Shown: positions 18,151 to 26,766, numbered from the stretch's first letter. The stretch: DNA of 64,000 nucleotides from Nitratireductor sp. B36 (GCF_020833685.1 NZ_JACKZY010000004.1:424549-488548), one strand, 5' to 3'. Notes: generated by a model from the letters alone, not told the origin. Translations and numbers: made by a program.

Positions 18151-19422
18151 CTATCGCAGAAGCGCTGTCGGATAGAGCGCCAGTGCCGGAATGTATGTGA
18201 TCGCAAGCAAGGCAAGGATCAGGGCGATGAGAAACGGTCGGATCGCCCGCATGAACTGAGCGATGCTGGTCCCCGAAATCCCGCAGGTCACATACATCAG
18301 AACGCCCAAGGGCGGTGTCAGCTGGCCGATGACCAGATTGATGATCATCACGATCCCGAAGTGAACCGGATCGATGCCCAGCGTTTCGATCAGCGGCAGC
18401 AGGATCGGGACGAGGATGATGATGAGTACCAGCGTTTCCATGAATGTGCCGAGCACAAGCAGGATGACGTTGATGAGAAGCAGGATCAGCATCGGGCTGT
18501 CCGAGAAGCCGGTCAAGAATGATAGGAGTTGCTGCGGAGCCTGACCGATGGACAGGATCCAGCCGAAAGGAGCTGCGGTCGCCGCGATGACCAGGATCGA
18601 CGATGTGTCGCGCGCAGCACTTGCAAAAACGCCCGGAAGCTCGCCAACTTTCAATGTCCTGTAGATAAGAAGGCCGACGAGGAAAGCATAGGCTGCCGCA
18701 ATGGCCGCAACCTCGGTCGCCGTGAAAATGCCCATGCGGAAACCGACAATGATGATCACCGGCATCAACAGCGCCCAGGAAGCCTGGAAGAAGCTTTGCC
18801 GGAGTGCCTTGGCCGAAAACGCCGCACCGCGCCCGAAACCGCGGAGCCGTGTCATGATCGCCACCGTGACAACCAGCGCCGTGGCGATGACCAGCCCCGG
18901 CACGATCCCGGCCACGAACAGATCTCCGATCGAGACATTCGCCTGCCAGCCATAGATGACAAGCAGGATGGATGGCGGGATGATGGGAGCGAGTACGGCG
19001 GCGGAGGCCGTCAGTCCGACGCTGAATCCCTTGTCGTAGCCGTGCCTGACCATCTGCGGCACGAACACGCGTGTCGTGGCCGCACAATCGGCGAGCGAAG
19101 ATCCCGAAATGCCAGACATGAAGACATTTGTCAGCACGTTGACATAGGCCATGCCGCCCCGAATGTGACCGACCAGCGAACCGGTCAGTGCGAAGAGACG
19201 CTCCGAAATGCCCGACGCGTTCATCAGCGTGCCCGCCAGGATGAACAGGGGAATGGCGAGCAGCGGAAAGGACTGGACACCCGCAGTCATGCGCTGAACG
19301 GCAATGGTCAGCGGTATCCCTTCAAGCCAGATCACGGCAATGGCAGAGGCAGCCAGCGCGTAGGCGGTCGGCACCCCGACCAGAAGAAACAGAAGTAGCA
19401 GCAAGAGCAGGGTGGTGATCAT
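18151..19422 (-). CDS. dctM: TRAP transporter large permease (DctM), second system
   Basis: A 423-residue multi-helix protein of the DctM family. Motifs include LAIPLFILAGTLMNASG, GSSLADCAATTRVFVPQM, IPPSILLVIYGWQANVSIGDLF and IGQLTPPLGVLMYV. It ends the minus-strand operon binding protein-DctQ-DctM and overlaps dctQ by four bases. It differs clearly from the dctM at 13662 in sequence, so this is a separate transporter rather than a recent duplicate. Confidence 0.92.
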   Translation of the reverse strand: MITTLLLLLLLFLLVGVPTAYALAASAIAVIWLEGIPLTIAVQRMTAGVQSFPLLAIPLFILAGTLMNASGISERLFALTGSLVGHIRGGMAYVNVLTNVFMSGISGSSLADCAATTRVFVPQMVRHGYDKGFSVGLTASAAVLAPIIPPSILLVIYGWQANVSIGDLFVAGIVPGLVIATALVVTVAIMTRLRGFGRGAAFSAKALRQSFFQASWALLMPVIIIVGFRMGIFTATEVAAIAAAYAFLVGLLIYRTLKVGELPGVFASAARDTSSILVIAATAAPFGWILSIGQAPQQLLSFLTGFSDSPMLILLLINVILLVLGTFMETLVLIIILVPILLPLIETLGIDPVHFGIVMIINLVIGQLTPPLGVLMYVTCGISGTSIAQFMRAIRPFLIALILALLAITYIPALALYPTALLR

Positions 19423-19943
19423 GCTGCATCCCCTTCACCTGCCTGAACCTCGATCGTGCTCTTGAGCGCGTCCCGCACACCGCCATCCAGGCAGTTGCGG
19501 ATCACATGAAGTGTGGCACACATGCTCGTGACGGGCAGGGCAAGCGTGTAGAATCCGTAGGTGAGATCCATCATCGGCGTCCGGTCGCCCCAGGTCGTCT
19601 GTACATATTTGAGGCCGAAATGGATCACCACCAGGAACACAACCAGGCAGACCAGAACGGCCGCCACGGAAGCCAGCAGCTCATAGCGCGGAGGCAGGAT
19701 GCGCAACACCATGTCGATGCGGATATGCTGGTGGGTTGAAAGGGCCGAGCTGGCGCCGATGAACACCATCCAGGTGAACAGCATCGTCAACAGTTCTTCC
19801 GTCCAGGTGATCGGGGAACCGAGCACATAGCGGAAGAAGACAGTCGCGGTAAGAATGACGAAAATAGTGGCCAGAAGCAGCCACAGGGCATGGTGCTCAA
19901 TCTCTCGCACGCAATTGTCAAGCCATAGAATGCATTGTCTCAA
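19419..19943 (-). CDS. dctQ: TRAP transporter small membrane subunit (DctQ), second system
   Basis: About 174 residues with four hydrophobic segments and the DctQ landmark RYVLGSPITWTEELLTMLFTWMVF, split over helices 1 and 2, followed by HQHIRIDM. I chose a TTG start at 19943 because a GGGGGGAG motif lies six bases before it; an in-frame ATG nine codons upstream (19970) overlaps that motif. It sits between the binding-protein gene and dctM. The call is firm, the start is moderately sure. Confidence 0.85.
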   Translation of the reverse strand: MRQCILWLDNCVREIEHHALWLLLATIFVILTATVFFRYVLGSPITWTEELLTMLFTWMVFIGASSALSTHQHIRIDMVLRILPPRYELLASVAAVLVCLVVFLVVIHFGLKYVQTTWGDRTPMMDLTYGFYTLALPVTSMCATLHVIRNCLDGGVRDALKSTIEVQAGEGDAA

Positions 19944-20011
19944 ACTGGTCTCCCCCCAATAACAGGACAATGAACACCGGACCGCCGATGCGGTCCGGTG
20001 CTGATGGCAGA

Positions 20012-21016
20012 CTATTGCCCGCGGGTGGCGGAGATGTTTTCACGCACGGTCTCGATCCTGTCGGCACCCCAGCGTTCGGCGAGGGCGGCAAAGACGGCCT
20101 CGGTTGTCGCCTCGGCAAACGCCTCGCGGTCCGGATCATCAACGATGGTGATATCGGCTGTCTCTGCGATTTCCTTCAGCATGTTCTCTTCCGCGCGCTG
20201 CTGAAGCAGTGTCATCTTGGCAGAAGCTGCGCCAACCTCTTCCAGAATGATCCGCTGATGGCGTGGATCGAGCTTTGCCATGGAGTCCTTGTTCATCAGG
20301 ATCAGATTGTTCTGAAGCATGTGACGCGACATCACGATGTAGCTCTGAACCTCGTAGAATTTCCGGGCGTAGATGGTCGGAATGGGGTTTTCCTGACCGT
20401 CGACCGTCCCCTGCTGCAGTGCCGTGTAGACATCGCTGAAGGGAATGGGCGTCGGTGCAGCACCGATCCCACGGATCATCTCGACCCAGACCGAGGATTC
20501 AGGAACCCGGATCTTCAGGCCGGCCATGTCTGCAGGCGTGCGCACGGGCTTTTCCGAAAGCGTGAAATTGCGCCAGCCCCAGTACCAGATCTTGGTGAGC
20601 GGAATGATGTTGTGTTTTTCTTCCAACTCGTCGAAGGCCGGCTGCATGGCAGCCCCGGAAATCACCGCTTCCGCCTCGAGCCAGTTCTGCCAGAGAAACG
20701 GCGCGCTCGGGATCTCCATCGCCGGCACCAGCGTGCTGGTGGCCGCCATCGAGGCCGCCGTCATGTCCAGAACGCCATCCCGCAATTGCTGCACCATCTC
20801 GGTTTCCTTACCGAGCTGTTCGCCTGGGAACACCTGAATGGTGACTTCTCCATCTGTGCGCTCGGCGATCCGTGCGACGAATTCGTCATAGAGCTTGCTC
20901 GAAATTTCGCCCGCAACGTTTGGATGCCCGAAGCGCAATACCGTTTCGGCATGAGCCCCTGTCGCCAACAGCATCGCGGCTGCCACGCAAGCTTGCAGTG
21001 TACTTCTCCAGATCAT
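20012..21016 (-). CDS. dctP: TRAP transporter substrate-binding protein (DctP family), second system
   Basis: A 334-residue DctP-type protein with a signal peptide ending at HAET. Landmarks are LRFGHPNVAGE, FPGEQLGKE, KIRVPESSVWVEM with the ligand-binding Arg, FSDVYTALQQGTVDGQENP and FYEVQSYIVMS. The ATG at 21016 follows GGGAGGGGCAG, an excellent ribosome binding site. It is the first gene of the second TRAP operon. The start-proximal region 21017-21356 should hold its promoter. Confidence 0.92.
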   Translation of the reverse strand: MIWRSTLQACVAAAMLLATGAHAETVLRFGHPNVAGEISSKLYDEFVARIAERTDGEVTIQVFPGEQLGKETEMVQQLRDGVLDMTAASMAATSTLVPAMEIPSAPFLWQNWLEAEAVISGAAMQPAFDELEEKHNIIPLTKIWYWGWRNFTLSEKPVRTPADMAGLKIRVPESSVWVEMIRGIGAAPTPIPFSDVYTALQQGTVDGQENPIPTIYARKFYEVQSYIVMSRHMLQNNLILMNKDSMAKLDPRHQRIILEEVGAASAKMTLLQQRAEENMLKEIAETADITIVDDPDREAFAEATTEAVFAALAERWGADRIETVRENISATRGQ

Positions 21017-21356
21017 CTGCCCCTCCCGATTGTAATGGATTTTTCGATTGATCAGACTGGCAGGTTTTCTCCTCACCCATACCAACCACGATATTGACCC
21101 TAAGCGAAAACGCCTCTGAATCCATTGACCAGAGTAATGAAACGGAAGTCCGGATTTTTGTGCTGGGCATACAAAATGAGATTGATCAGGCCCGGGTCGA
21201 AGCGCTGGGTGCGTTGGGTGCGGGCGCGCTGACCCACAAATGCTTCTCATCATGCATCTATGTGGCGGGTCTCGCCCCCCATCTCGCAACCCCGTTTGAC
21301 GCCGGCCCCAGGTCGCGGATCAACGCGGACTGTGAGTCTGACCATTTCAATGAGTT
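21017..21356. other. Intergenic region between divergent dctP and PDZ gene
   Basis: About 340 bases without a convincing gene. The left side should carry the promoter of the minus-strand TRAP operon. Near the right end lies a third copy of the tRNA-Gly promoter-like motif (21284-21330). Nothing else stands out. Confidence 0.5.
21284..21330 (+). repeat. Copy B of the tRNA-Gly promoter-like motif
   Basis: This stretch shares TTGACGCCGG (21296-21305) and AGGTCGCGGATCAA with copies A and C, with the -35-like and -10-like hexamers spaced by 16 bases instead of 17. Similarity is weaker than between A and C and does not extend into the tRNA. It points toward the PDZ-domain gene that starts at 21357 and may act as its promoter. 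Confidence 0.5.
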
Positions 21357-22283
21357 ATGGGATTTCTGCTGCTTCGGGCGGCGCCACTCGTCCCTGATAA
21401 CCGGGAACGCGGCTGCGGCTATTTCAACTATATCGAAGCGGAGCGGCACCTGGGGTTGAGTCTGGATGATCAGGGTGTCGTAACCTCGGTCGTTCCCGGA
21501 ACACCCGCCGCGGCCGCTGGAATACAGGTCGGCGATCATATGATCTTCAAGGACACCTCGCCGGTCGAAAACCGTGAAGAAGCGCGCACGATGATGATCG
21601 AGCATCTGAACAGCGTGCTGCACAACAAAAGCAACAGCCAATATTTCCTTCGCGACGGCGAGACCATCAAACTGGAGATGCCTCATCTTGCACTCGGGGA
21701 GACGCTTTCGCCCGGCCTGGCTCCGCCCGAGCTTTCCGAAAGCGAGATGGCGGCATTCAACGAGCTGCCGGATATCATTCAGCCGGTTCTGAAAGCGCTT
21801 TACGCGGACAAGTTCGAGCTGGCCGATTTTGAAAGACAGAGATTCTACCGCATTTCCTATCGCGCTTCGATCGTCTCCTTCATGGGAGAAAACGAAATCG
21901 CCTTCAAGCTAAAGGAAGCCCTGGACAAAAAGGCGGAAGAGGGCCGTTTTGCCCCTCTGCTCGCGCACTATGCACTTGTCAAAGCAAGATATTTCGATAA
22001 CTGCGGCGCACCGGTCACAGCCATCGACTACACCGTGACGAGGAGCAGGACCTATACCAGCACGTTCGGCGTGGACTGGAGTCAGGTGCTCTCACAAGAG
22101 GCGGCGAGTATCGATGTGGATGCCCGGTTTGCACCTTACGTTCGTGAGGCAGAGTGGGCCTATCCGCGCGCTGGCTGGACCGGAAGCTTCCGCAATTTCA
22201 TGGAAAAGGCCGGTGGCTGCGGTAGCCCCATCCTTCAGACGCTCGAAGATAACATGCTTCGATATCAGTCCCACGGTTCTTGA
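21357..22283 (+). CDS. PDZ domain-containing protein, possibly 5'-truncated
   Basis: A 308-residue protein with a PDZ domain near the N-terminus (about residues 30-110: LGLSLDDQGVVTSVVPGTPAA, AAGIQVGDHM) and an alpha-rich remainder of no recognised family. PDZ domains bind C-terminal or exposed peptides, and such proteins are usually exported or membrane-bound. Here the N-terminus (MGFLLLRAAPLVPDNRERGC) is only weakly hydrophobic and is not a clean signal peptide. The ATG at 21357 has no good ribosome binding site. A lost or frameshifted 5' end is therefore possible, and I see no upstream segment that restores one. Confidence 0.6.
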   Translation: MGFLLLRAAPLVPDNRERGCGYFNYIEAERHLGLSLDDQGVVTSVVPGTPAAAAGIQVGDHMIFKDTSPVENREEARTMMIEHLNSVLHNKSNSQYFLRDGETIKLEMPHLALGETLSPGLAPPELSESEMAAFNELPDIIQPVLKALYADKFELADFERQRFYRISYRASIVSFMGENEIAFKLKEALDKKAEEGRFAPLLAHYALVKARYFDNCGAPVTAIDYTVTRSRTYTSTFGVDWSQVLSQEAASIDVDARFAPYVREAEWAYPRAGWTGSFRNFMEKAGGCGSPILQTLEDNMLRYQSHGS

Positions 22284-22433
22284 TGTCAGCGATTTGGGGC
22301 GCAGTTGATTTCGGTCGAAACGGCTGCGCTCTGTCATACACGGGTCAAGATGCATGGTTCCATCCATGCATCCAGAGACCGCAGTGCTCCGGTCGCCGCT
22401 GTTTTTTTCACTTCCGTTTACCCGCCGCGCGCG

Positions 22434-22518
22434 ACCCACTCACAAACCCGCTTGACGCCGGGCTTAAGGTCGCGGATTAATGCGCGCTGCGCGGGTATGA
22501 TGTAATGGTAGCCTGTCA
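22434..22518 (+). repeat. Copy C: tRNA-Gly promoter flank and tRNA 5' part
   Basis: This is the reference copy of the repeat, immediately upstream of and including the first 28 bases of the intact tRNA-Gly gene. It matches copy A at 8916-8999 closely. The two direct copies enclose the PucR/TRAP/dehydratase block, the second TRAP operon and the PDZ gene. Confidence 0.75.
22452..22480 (+). promoter_or_regulatory. Probable tRNA-Gly promoter
   Basis: TTGACG at 22452-22457 and GATTAA at 22475-22480 are separated by 17 bases and end about ten bases before the mature tRNA 5' end. The -35 matches the housekeeping sigma factor consensus well, and the -10 matches partly. The same pair with the same spacing is kept in repeat copy A. 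Confidence 0.6.
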
Positions 22519-22564
22519 GCTTCCCAAGCTGATCGCGCGGGTTCGATTCCCGCTACCCGCTCCA
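22491..22564 (+). tRNA. tRNA-Gly, anticodon CCC
   Basis: The cloverleaf can be folded by eye: acceptor GCGGGTA pairs with TACCCGC, the anticodon stem TCAGC/GCTGA encloses loop TTCCCAA with anticodon CCC, and the T arm holds GGTTCGATTCC. The 3' CCA is encoded. The anticodon loop with CCC is the same as in glyU-type tRNAs. It is adjacent to core-like genes on its 3' side and to accessory genes on its 5' side. Confidence 0.96.
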
Positions 22565-22670
22565 ATCTCCCGATCCGTAGCTGATCCATGGAAGTTTTTT
22601 CGGACTGCCCAAGCTTGCGCGGCCGGCCGTGTATGCGTATCTGTTTGCGGTCAAGATCAAGGAGCTTCCG

Positions 22671-22934
22671 GTGTCGGCACTGACCAGATTCCTGGGCGAC
22701 AGCCCGCTGCGCGTCATCATCAAATTGCTGATCGTTTCACTTATCGTCGGCTTCGTGATGAGTGCTTTCAACTGGTCGCCGTTCGACATCTTCTACGCTC
22801 TGCGCGATACGGTCGTTCATCTGTGGAACATGGGCTTTGATGCCCTGGGGCGCTTTGCGAGCTATATCCTGCTCGGGGCCGCCATTGTGGTACCGGCTTT
22901 TCTGATCCTGCGCCTTCTGAATTATCGCCGCTAG
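22671..22934 (+). CDS. Small membrane protein of the DUF6460 type
   Basis: About 87 residues with two hydrophobic segments (LIVSLIVGFVMSAFNW and YILLGAAIVVPAFLILRLL) separated by an amphipathic stretch with WSPFDIFYALRDT. It resembles small integral membrane proteins common in Hyphomicrobiales. The GTG at 22671 is preceded by AAGGAG at a six-base spacing, which is better than the upstream in-frame ATG at 22629. Function unknown. It precedes the MATE exporter by 22 bases and may share its transcript. Confidence 0.7.
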   Translation: MSALTRFLGDSPLRVIIKLLIVSLIVGFVMSAFNWSPFDIFYALRDTVVHLWNMGFDALGRFASYILLGAAIVVPAFLILRLLNYRR

Positions 22935-22956
22935 GAAGCCCTTTGGGGCGCATTCG

Positions 22957-24303
22957 ATGGATCATGTTCAGCCGCAGACCCGCGTCACGCATCCTTTCCA
23001 GGTGACGAACCGCCTCGTCCTGTCGATCGCCCTGCCGATGACGCTGGCATATCTGACAACGCCGCTCCTGGGCATCGCGGATACGGCCATCGTCGGCCAG
23101 TATGGCGATGCAGCACTTCTGGGCGGGCTGGCCGCAGGCGCCATCGTTTTCGACGTGGTCTTCACGACATTCAATTTCCTGCGCTCCGGCACGACCGGCC
23201 TGGTCGCGCAGGCCTATGGTCAAGCCAACGCGCTGGAAGAACAGGCGATCCTGTGGCGGGCACTGCTTGTCGCTCTGGTTGCCGGCCTTCTCGTCGTTCT
23301 CGCCGGCCCTCTCGTCATCGCCGGCGGCGCATACTTCATGGACGCCGGCCCGGAGGTCACGGCGGCCATGGAAGCCTATGTCGCGATCCGCATCATTGCC
23401 GCTCCGATCTCCCTCATCAATTACGCGATCCTCGGATATGTGCTGGGCCGTGGCGAAGGGGCGCTCGGGCTGGTGTTGCAGGTCATCCTGAATGGCGCCA
23501 ACATCGCATTGTCCATGTATCTGGCGCTGTCGCTCGGCTGGGGCATAGAGGGCGTGGCATGGGGCACGGTGGGTGGAGAGGCGATCGGGATGCTGGCCGG
23601 GCTTGCAGTGCTGGCGCGGCGCTTCCGACAGGGTCCGCGTGTTTCCTTGAGGCGGGTGTTTGACACCCACCAGCTGGTGCGCATGGTCGCGATGAACCGC
23701 GACATCATGATCCGGTCTTTCTCCCTTCTCGCGGCCTTTGCGCTGTTCACCCGGCAGGGCGCGCAGTTTGGCACCGTCACGCTCGCTGCCAATGCGGTTT
23801 TGATGAATTTCTTTCTGGTGGCGGGCTACTTCCTCGATGGCACCGCGACTGCGGCCGAGCAGCTGGCAGGTCGTGCGGTGGGGGCGCGTTATCGACCCGC
23901 TTTCCTGAGTTCCGTCAGGTTGACCATGGCATGGGGGTTCGGCTTCGCCATTCTCATGTCGCTCTTCTTTCTGCTGGCTGGTGAAGCCCTGATCGCCTTC
24001 ATCACGACAGCGCAGGAGGTGCGGACAGCCGCAAACACGTTCCTCCCCTGGGCCGCGTTGATTTCCATTACCGGCGTTCTCGCGTTCCAGATGGATGGCG
24101 TCTTCATTGGCGCCACGTGGTCCCGCGATATGCGCAACATGATGTTGCTTTCCTTCGCCCTTTATCTCGTCTGTCTTTTTGTGCTCACGAAGACCTTCGG
24201 CAATCATGGCCTGTGGGCCGCATTCCACGTTCTGCTTCTGGTGCGCGGTGTCAGCCTCTTTGCAATCGTGCCCTCGCGCATGCGCAGAACATTCGCCGAA
24301 TAG
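22957..24303 (+). CDS. MATE family multidrug/metabolite exporter (DinF/NorM-like)
   Basis: A 448-residue protein with 12 predicted membrane helices in two related halves. It opens RLVLSIALPMTLAYLTTPLLG, then has DTAIVGQYGDAALLGGLAAG and FNFLRSGTTGLVAQAYGQ, the typical first-half motifs of DinF-like MATE proteins. These exporters use sodium or proton gradients to remove toxic organic cations or metabolites. It ends four bases before the convergent pyrD stop. No substrate can be assigned. Confidence 0.9.
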   Translation: MDHVQPQTRVTHPFQVTNRLVLSIALPMTLAYLTTPLLGIADTAIVGQYGDAALLGGLAAGAIVFDVVFTTFNFLRSGTTGLVAQAYGQANALEEQAILWRALLVALVAGLLVVLAGPLVIAGGAYFMDAGPEVTAAMEAYVAIRIIAAPISLINYAILGYVLGRGEGALGLVLQVILNGANIALSMYLALSLGWGIEGVAWGTVGGEAIGMLAGLAVLARRFRQGPRVSLRRVFDTHQLVRMVAMNRDIMIRSFSLLAAFALFTRQGAQFGTVTLAANAVLMNFFLVAGYFLDGTATAAEQLAGRAVGARYRPAFLSSVRLTMAWGFGFAILMSLFFLLAGEALIAFITTAQEVRTAANTFLPWAALISITGVLAFQMDGVFIGATWSRDMRNMMLLSFALYLVCLFVLTKTFGNHGLWAAFHVLLLVRGVSLFAIVPSRMRRTFAE

Positions 24304-24306
24304 GCA

Positions 24307-25398
24307 TCAGTCCAGCTGGCGTGCGGCCCATTCGTCGACGCGTGTATCGCGAAGCTGGCGGAGGGAAGAGAGGTTTTCGCGTTGGGCAAATGCGCTCATG
24401 TCCGCGAGAATTCTGCCGGGCAGGCACGTGCCGCCGAAAATCAGGCCGCTATACATCTGCACCAGGTCAGCACCCGCCCGAATTTTCTCAAGCGCCGTCT
24501 CCGAAGAGTCCACGCCCCCCACGCCGATCAGAGGCATGGCGGGGCCGATCAGCAACCGCAACTTTGCCAGCACGATCGTGGACCGCTCGAAAAGGGGCAG
24601 GCCGGAGAGACCACCCGTCTCATGAGCCAGCCGGCTCGTCACCCCCGCCCTCGAAAGAGTGGTGTTGCTCACGATCAACCCGTCGATGCGCTTGTCCAAT
24701 GCCACATCGGCGATGTCCGAAAGCGCGGCATCTGTCAGATCAGGCGCGATCTTGAGGAAGAGCGGCACGGGAGCGCGCCGCAGCTTGGCCACCTCGTTGC
24801 GTGTGGTCAGCACACGGGAAAGGAGCTCGGACAGGTTCGCGCGATCCTGCAGCGACCGGAGGCCGGCCGTGTTGGGCGAGGAGATGTTGACGGCAAGATA
24901 GGATGCGATGTCGCCAAAGGCCCGCACGCCCGCCTCATAATCGGCGATGCGATCCGCACTGTCCTTGTTCGCACCGATGTTCACACCAACGATCCCGCCC
25001 TTGCCGGCGCGGTCGAGGATCCGTTTGCGAACTGCCACGATGCCGTGATTGTTGAAACCCATCCGGTTGATGAGCGCGCTGTCGTCTTCCAGCCTGAACA
25101 GGCGGGGTTTCGGGTTTCCTTCCTGCGGCAGCGGGGTGACAGTGCCGCATTCCACAAACCCGAACCCCAGTTGCAAAAGCCCGTCGGCCGCCTCGGCATT
25201 CTTGTCGAAACCTGCAGCCATCCCGAGCGGGTTGGGGAACACCATGCCGCCGACAATGGTTTTGAGGCGCTTGCTGACCTGTGGAGGGCGGGCCAGGGGC
25301 ATGCCGCTTTTCAATGCCATGATTGCAAGGTTGTGCGCGCGCTCGGAGTCCATCCGAAAAAGGGCTTGTCGAGCGATCTTGTCGAGCAGGCTCTTCAT
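24307..25398 (-). CDS. pyrD: Dihydroorotate dehydrogenase (quinone), class 2
   Basis: A 363-residue enzyme of de novo pyrimidine synthesis that oxidises dihydroorotate to orotate with FMN and passes electrons to quinone. The class 2 N-terminal helix that contacts the membrane is present (residues 1-35), followed by GMAAGFDKNAEA, the FMN-binding NRMGFNNHG, VNISSPNTAGLR with the catalytic Ser region, VSNTTLSR and VGGVDSSETA. The start at 25398 overlaps the stop of the DUF952 gene (ATGA), so the two are coupled. The length and all motifs are normal. Confidence 0.95.
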   Translation of the reverse strand: MKSLLDKIARQALFRMDSERAHNLAIMALKSGMPLARPPQVSKRLKTIVGGMVFPNPLGMAAGFDKNAEAADGLLQLGFGFVECGTVTPLPQEGNPKPRLFRLEDDSALINRMGFNNHGIVAVRKRILDRAGKGGIVGVNIGANKDSADRIADYEAGVRAFGDIASYLAVNISSPNTAGLRSLQDRANLSELLSRVLTTRNEVAKLRRAPVPLFLKIAPDLTDAALSDIADVALDKRIDGLIVSNTTLSRAGVTSRLAHETGGLSGLPLFERSTIVLAKLRLLIGPAMPLIGVGGVDSSETALEKIRAGADLVQMYSGLIFGGTCLPGRILADMSAFAQRENLSSLRQLRDTRVDEWAARQLD

Positions 25399-25742
25399 TC
25401 TGGCAACTCTGGAAAAACGTGAAGCCCGTCTGAGCCGAGCGGCAGAGGACGAACCCACTCGACCTTGTTGAGCTCAAGCGGGGCGTAAAGATGGGGGAAA
25501 AGAGCGCCGCCGCGCGAGACTTCGTATTTCAGGGCACTGCCAAGCGACGCGGCATCGATGGCGATGAGCAGCAAATCATCTTGCTGCGCAAAGTGTTTGG
25601 CCGCCGTTTCCGCAACCTGCCCGGCTGTGGAGAAGTGAATATATCCGTCGGCAACATCAATCGGTGCGCCATTGAATACGCCCGCCGCCTCGGCTTCCTG
25701 CCAAAGCGCACGTGGACAGATTTTATAGATCAGGTGAGCCAT
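25395..25742 (-). CDS. DUF952 family protein
   Basis: A 115-residue protein starting MAHLIYKICPRALWQEAEA. It has the DUF952 features GYIHFSTAGQVAETA and HLYAPLELNKV. The family is widespread and often sits beside pyrD in Hyphomicrobiales, as here; its biochemical role is not established. Similarity to glutathione transferase-associated or ADP-ribosyl-transferase-like folds has been suggested for related proteins, but nothing in this sequence proves it. The start overlaps no other gene. Confidence 0.88.
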   Translation of the reverse strand: MAHLIYKICPRALWQEAEAAGVFNGAPIDVADGYIHFSTAGQVAETAAKHFAQQDDLLLIAIDAASLGSALKYEVSRGGALFPHLYAPLELNKVEWVRPLPLGSDGLHVFPELPE

Positions 25743-25879
25743 GCCAGCGGCTATACTTGCAATACCGCGGCAGCGAAAGGCCCGAAAAAGCGTTTTCAGG
25801 GGATTGCACATTATCCCATTTATGGCGCATTCCTGGGGCATGAAGCCATCGTAAGAAGCATGAATGCGGAGCAGACCCC

Positions 25880-26347
25880 ATGCGCAATACCCCCATGCGC
25901 AATACAAAAAGGCGCAATACAATCGCAGCGACAGGCGCACTGATCATCCTGTCCACGATGACGGGCGCCACGGCGCAGGAGGCCGAGCGCTTTCAGCTTG
26001 AGCGCACGGACGAAGGATATGTGCGCATGGACACGAGGACCGGAGCCATGTCGCTTTGCCGTGAGCGGTCAGGGCAACTTGTCTGTGCGCCGGCGGCCGA
26101 CGAGCGTACGGCCTATGAGGAAGATATCGCCGCACTGCAGGACCAGCTCGAGACCCTTGAAGAGCGTGTCGAGGCGCTGGAGAGTGTTTCCTCGGAAGCC
26201 AAATCGGAATTGCCTTCTGAGGACGAGTTCGAACAGACACTGGGATTGATGGAGCGTTTCTTTCGCAAGTTCATGGGGATCGTGAAGGATTTCGAGAAGG
26301 AAGACAGCACAACCTCGCCCGATACGCCGGCCCCCGATCGAACCTGA
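25880..26347 (+). CDS. Exported coiled-coil protein, function unknown
   Basis: 155 residues with a basic N-terminus, a hydrophobic signal segment (TIAATGALIILSTMTGATA) and cleavage near TAQ. A central part holds two Cys residues (SLCRERSGQLVCAP). A strongly charged heptad-like coiled coil follows from about residue 78 to 110 (AALQDQLETLEERVEALES). The C-terminus is acidic and Pro/Thr-rich. It is probably periplasmic. Two in-frame Met codons at the start (residues 1 and 6) leave the exact start open. No known family was recognised. Confidence 0.7.
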   Translation: MRNTPMRNTKRRNTIAATGALIILSTMTGATAQEAERFQLERTDEGYVRMDTRTGAMSLCRERSGQLVCAPAADERTAYEEDIAALQDQLETLEERVEALESVSSEAKSELPSEDEFEQTLGLMERFFRKFMGIVKDFEKEDSTTSPDTPAPDRT

Positions 26348-26376
26348 GCGGAGGGCGGTTTTTTAGCCGCTTCAGG
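26343..26376. terminator. Possible hairpin between convergent genes
   Basis: CCTGAGCGG (26343-26351) can pair with CCGCTTCAGG (26367-26376) with one bulged base, enclosing a loop that itself contains a T-run. It lies between two convergent small genes. It is a weak terminator candidate. Confidence 0.35.
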
Positions 26377-26391
26377 AAAGCTCGAAACACT

Positions 26392-26766
26392 CTAGGTGAC
26401 CGCTCGCACCAGGCGCAACACCATCGAAAATGCGAAGAAGCCACAGCCAATCTGCAGGCTCAGGACGGCAAAACGCAGATAGATATCTTTCAGTATTGCT
26501 ATGAACACCTTCGCCCCTGATCGCCCGACCGGGCGGGCGTCTGGATTAAGATGCATCCAGACCTCGGTCTTCCTGGGATTTTGCCTCGCAACCGCATAAG
26601 CCTTGAGTATCAGAAGCTCAGACATGATCAGCGTCATCAGCGCGCCGGCACTGAACGCGAGAATCAGGTCGAACGAAAAGCTCAGCATCACCAGCCCGAT
26701 GGCAAAGGCGCCGAACATCACGGCGCGTCCAATGCACAACATGGCTACCTTGTGGATTTTCTCCAT
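26392..26766 (-). CDS. Hypothetical membrane protein with three to four helices
   Basis: A 124-residue protein starting MEKIHKVAMLCIGRAVMFG. It has hydrophobic segments at about residues 12-35, 37-55 and 97-120, with a basic, hydrophilic loop (ARQNPRKTEVWMHLNPDARP) between. It is a likely inner-membrane protein of unknown function. The start at 26766 was chosen over 26853 because the upstream extension is basic and unlike a membrane protein start. It is convergent with the coiled-coil gene and divergent from the response regulator. Confidence 0.65.
   Translation of the reverse strand: MEKIHKVAMLCIGRAVMFGAFAIGLVMLSFSFDLILAFSAGALMTLIMSELLILKAYAVARQNPRKTEVWMHLNPDARPVGRSGAKVFIAILKDIYLRFAVLSLQIGCGFFAFSMVLRLVRAVT

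Noticed and set aside
22768..24228. Long open frame on the minus strand (486 codons)
   Set aside because: It is the antisense of the MATE exporter, and its His/Gln/Arg-rich translation is typical of the reverse complement of a membrane protein gene.
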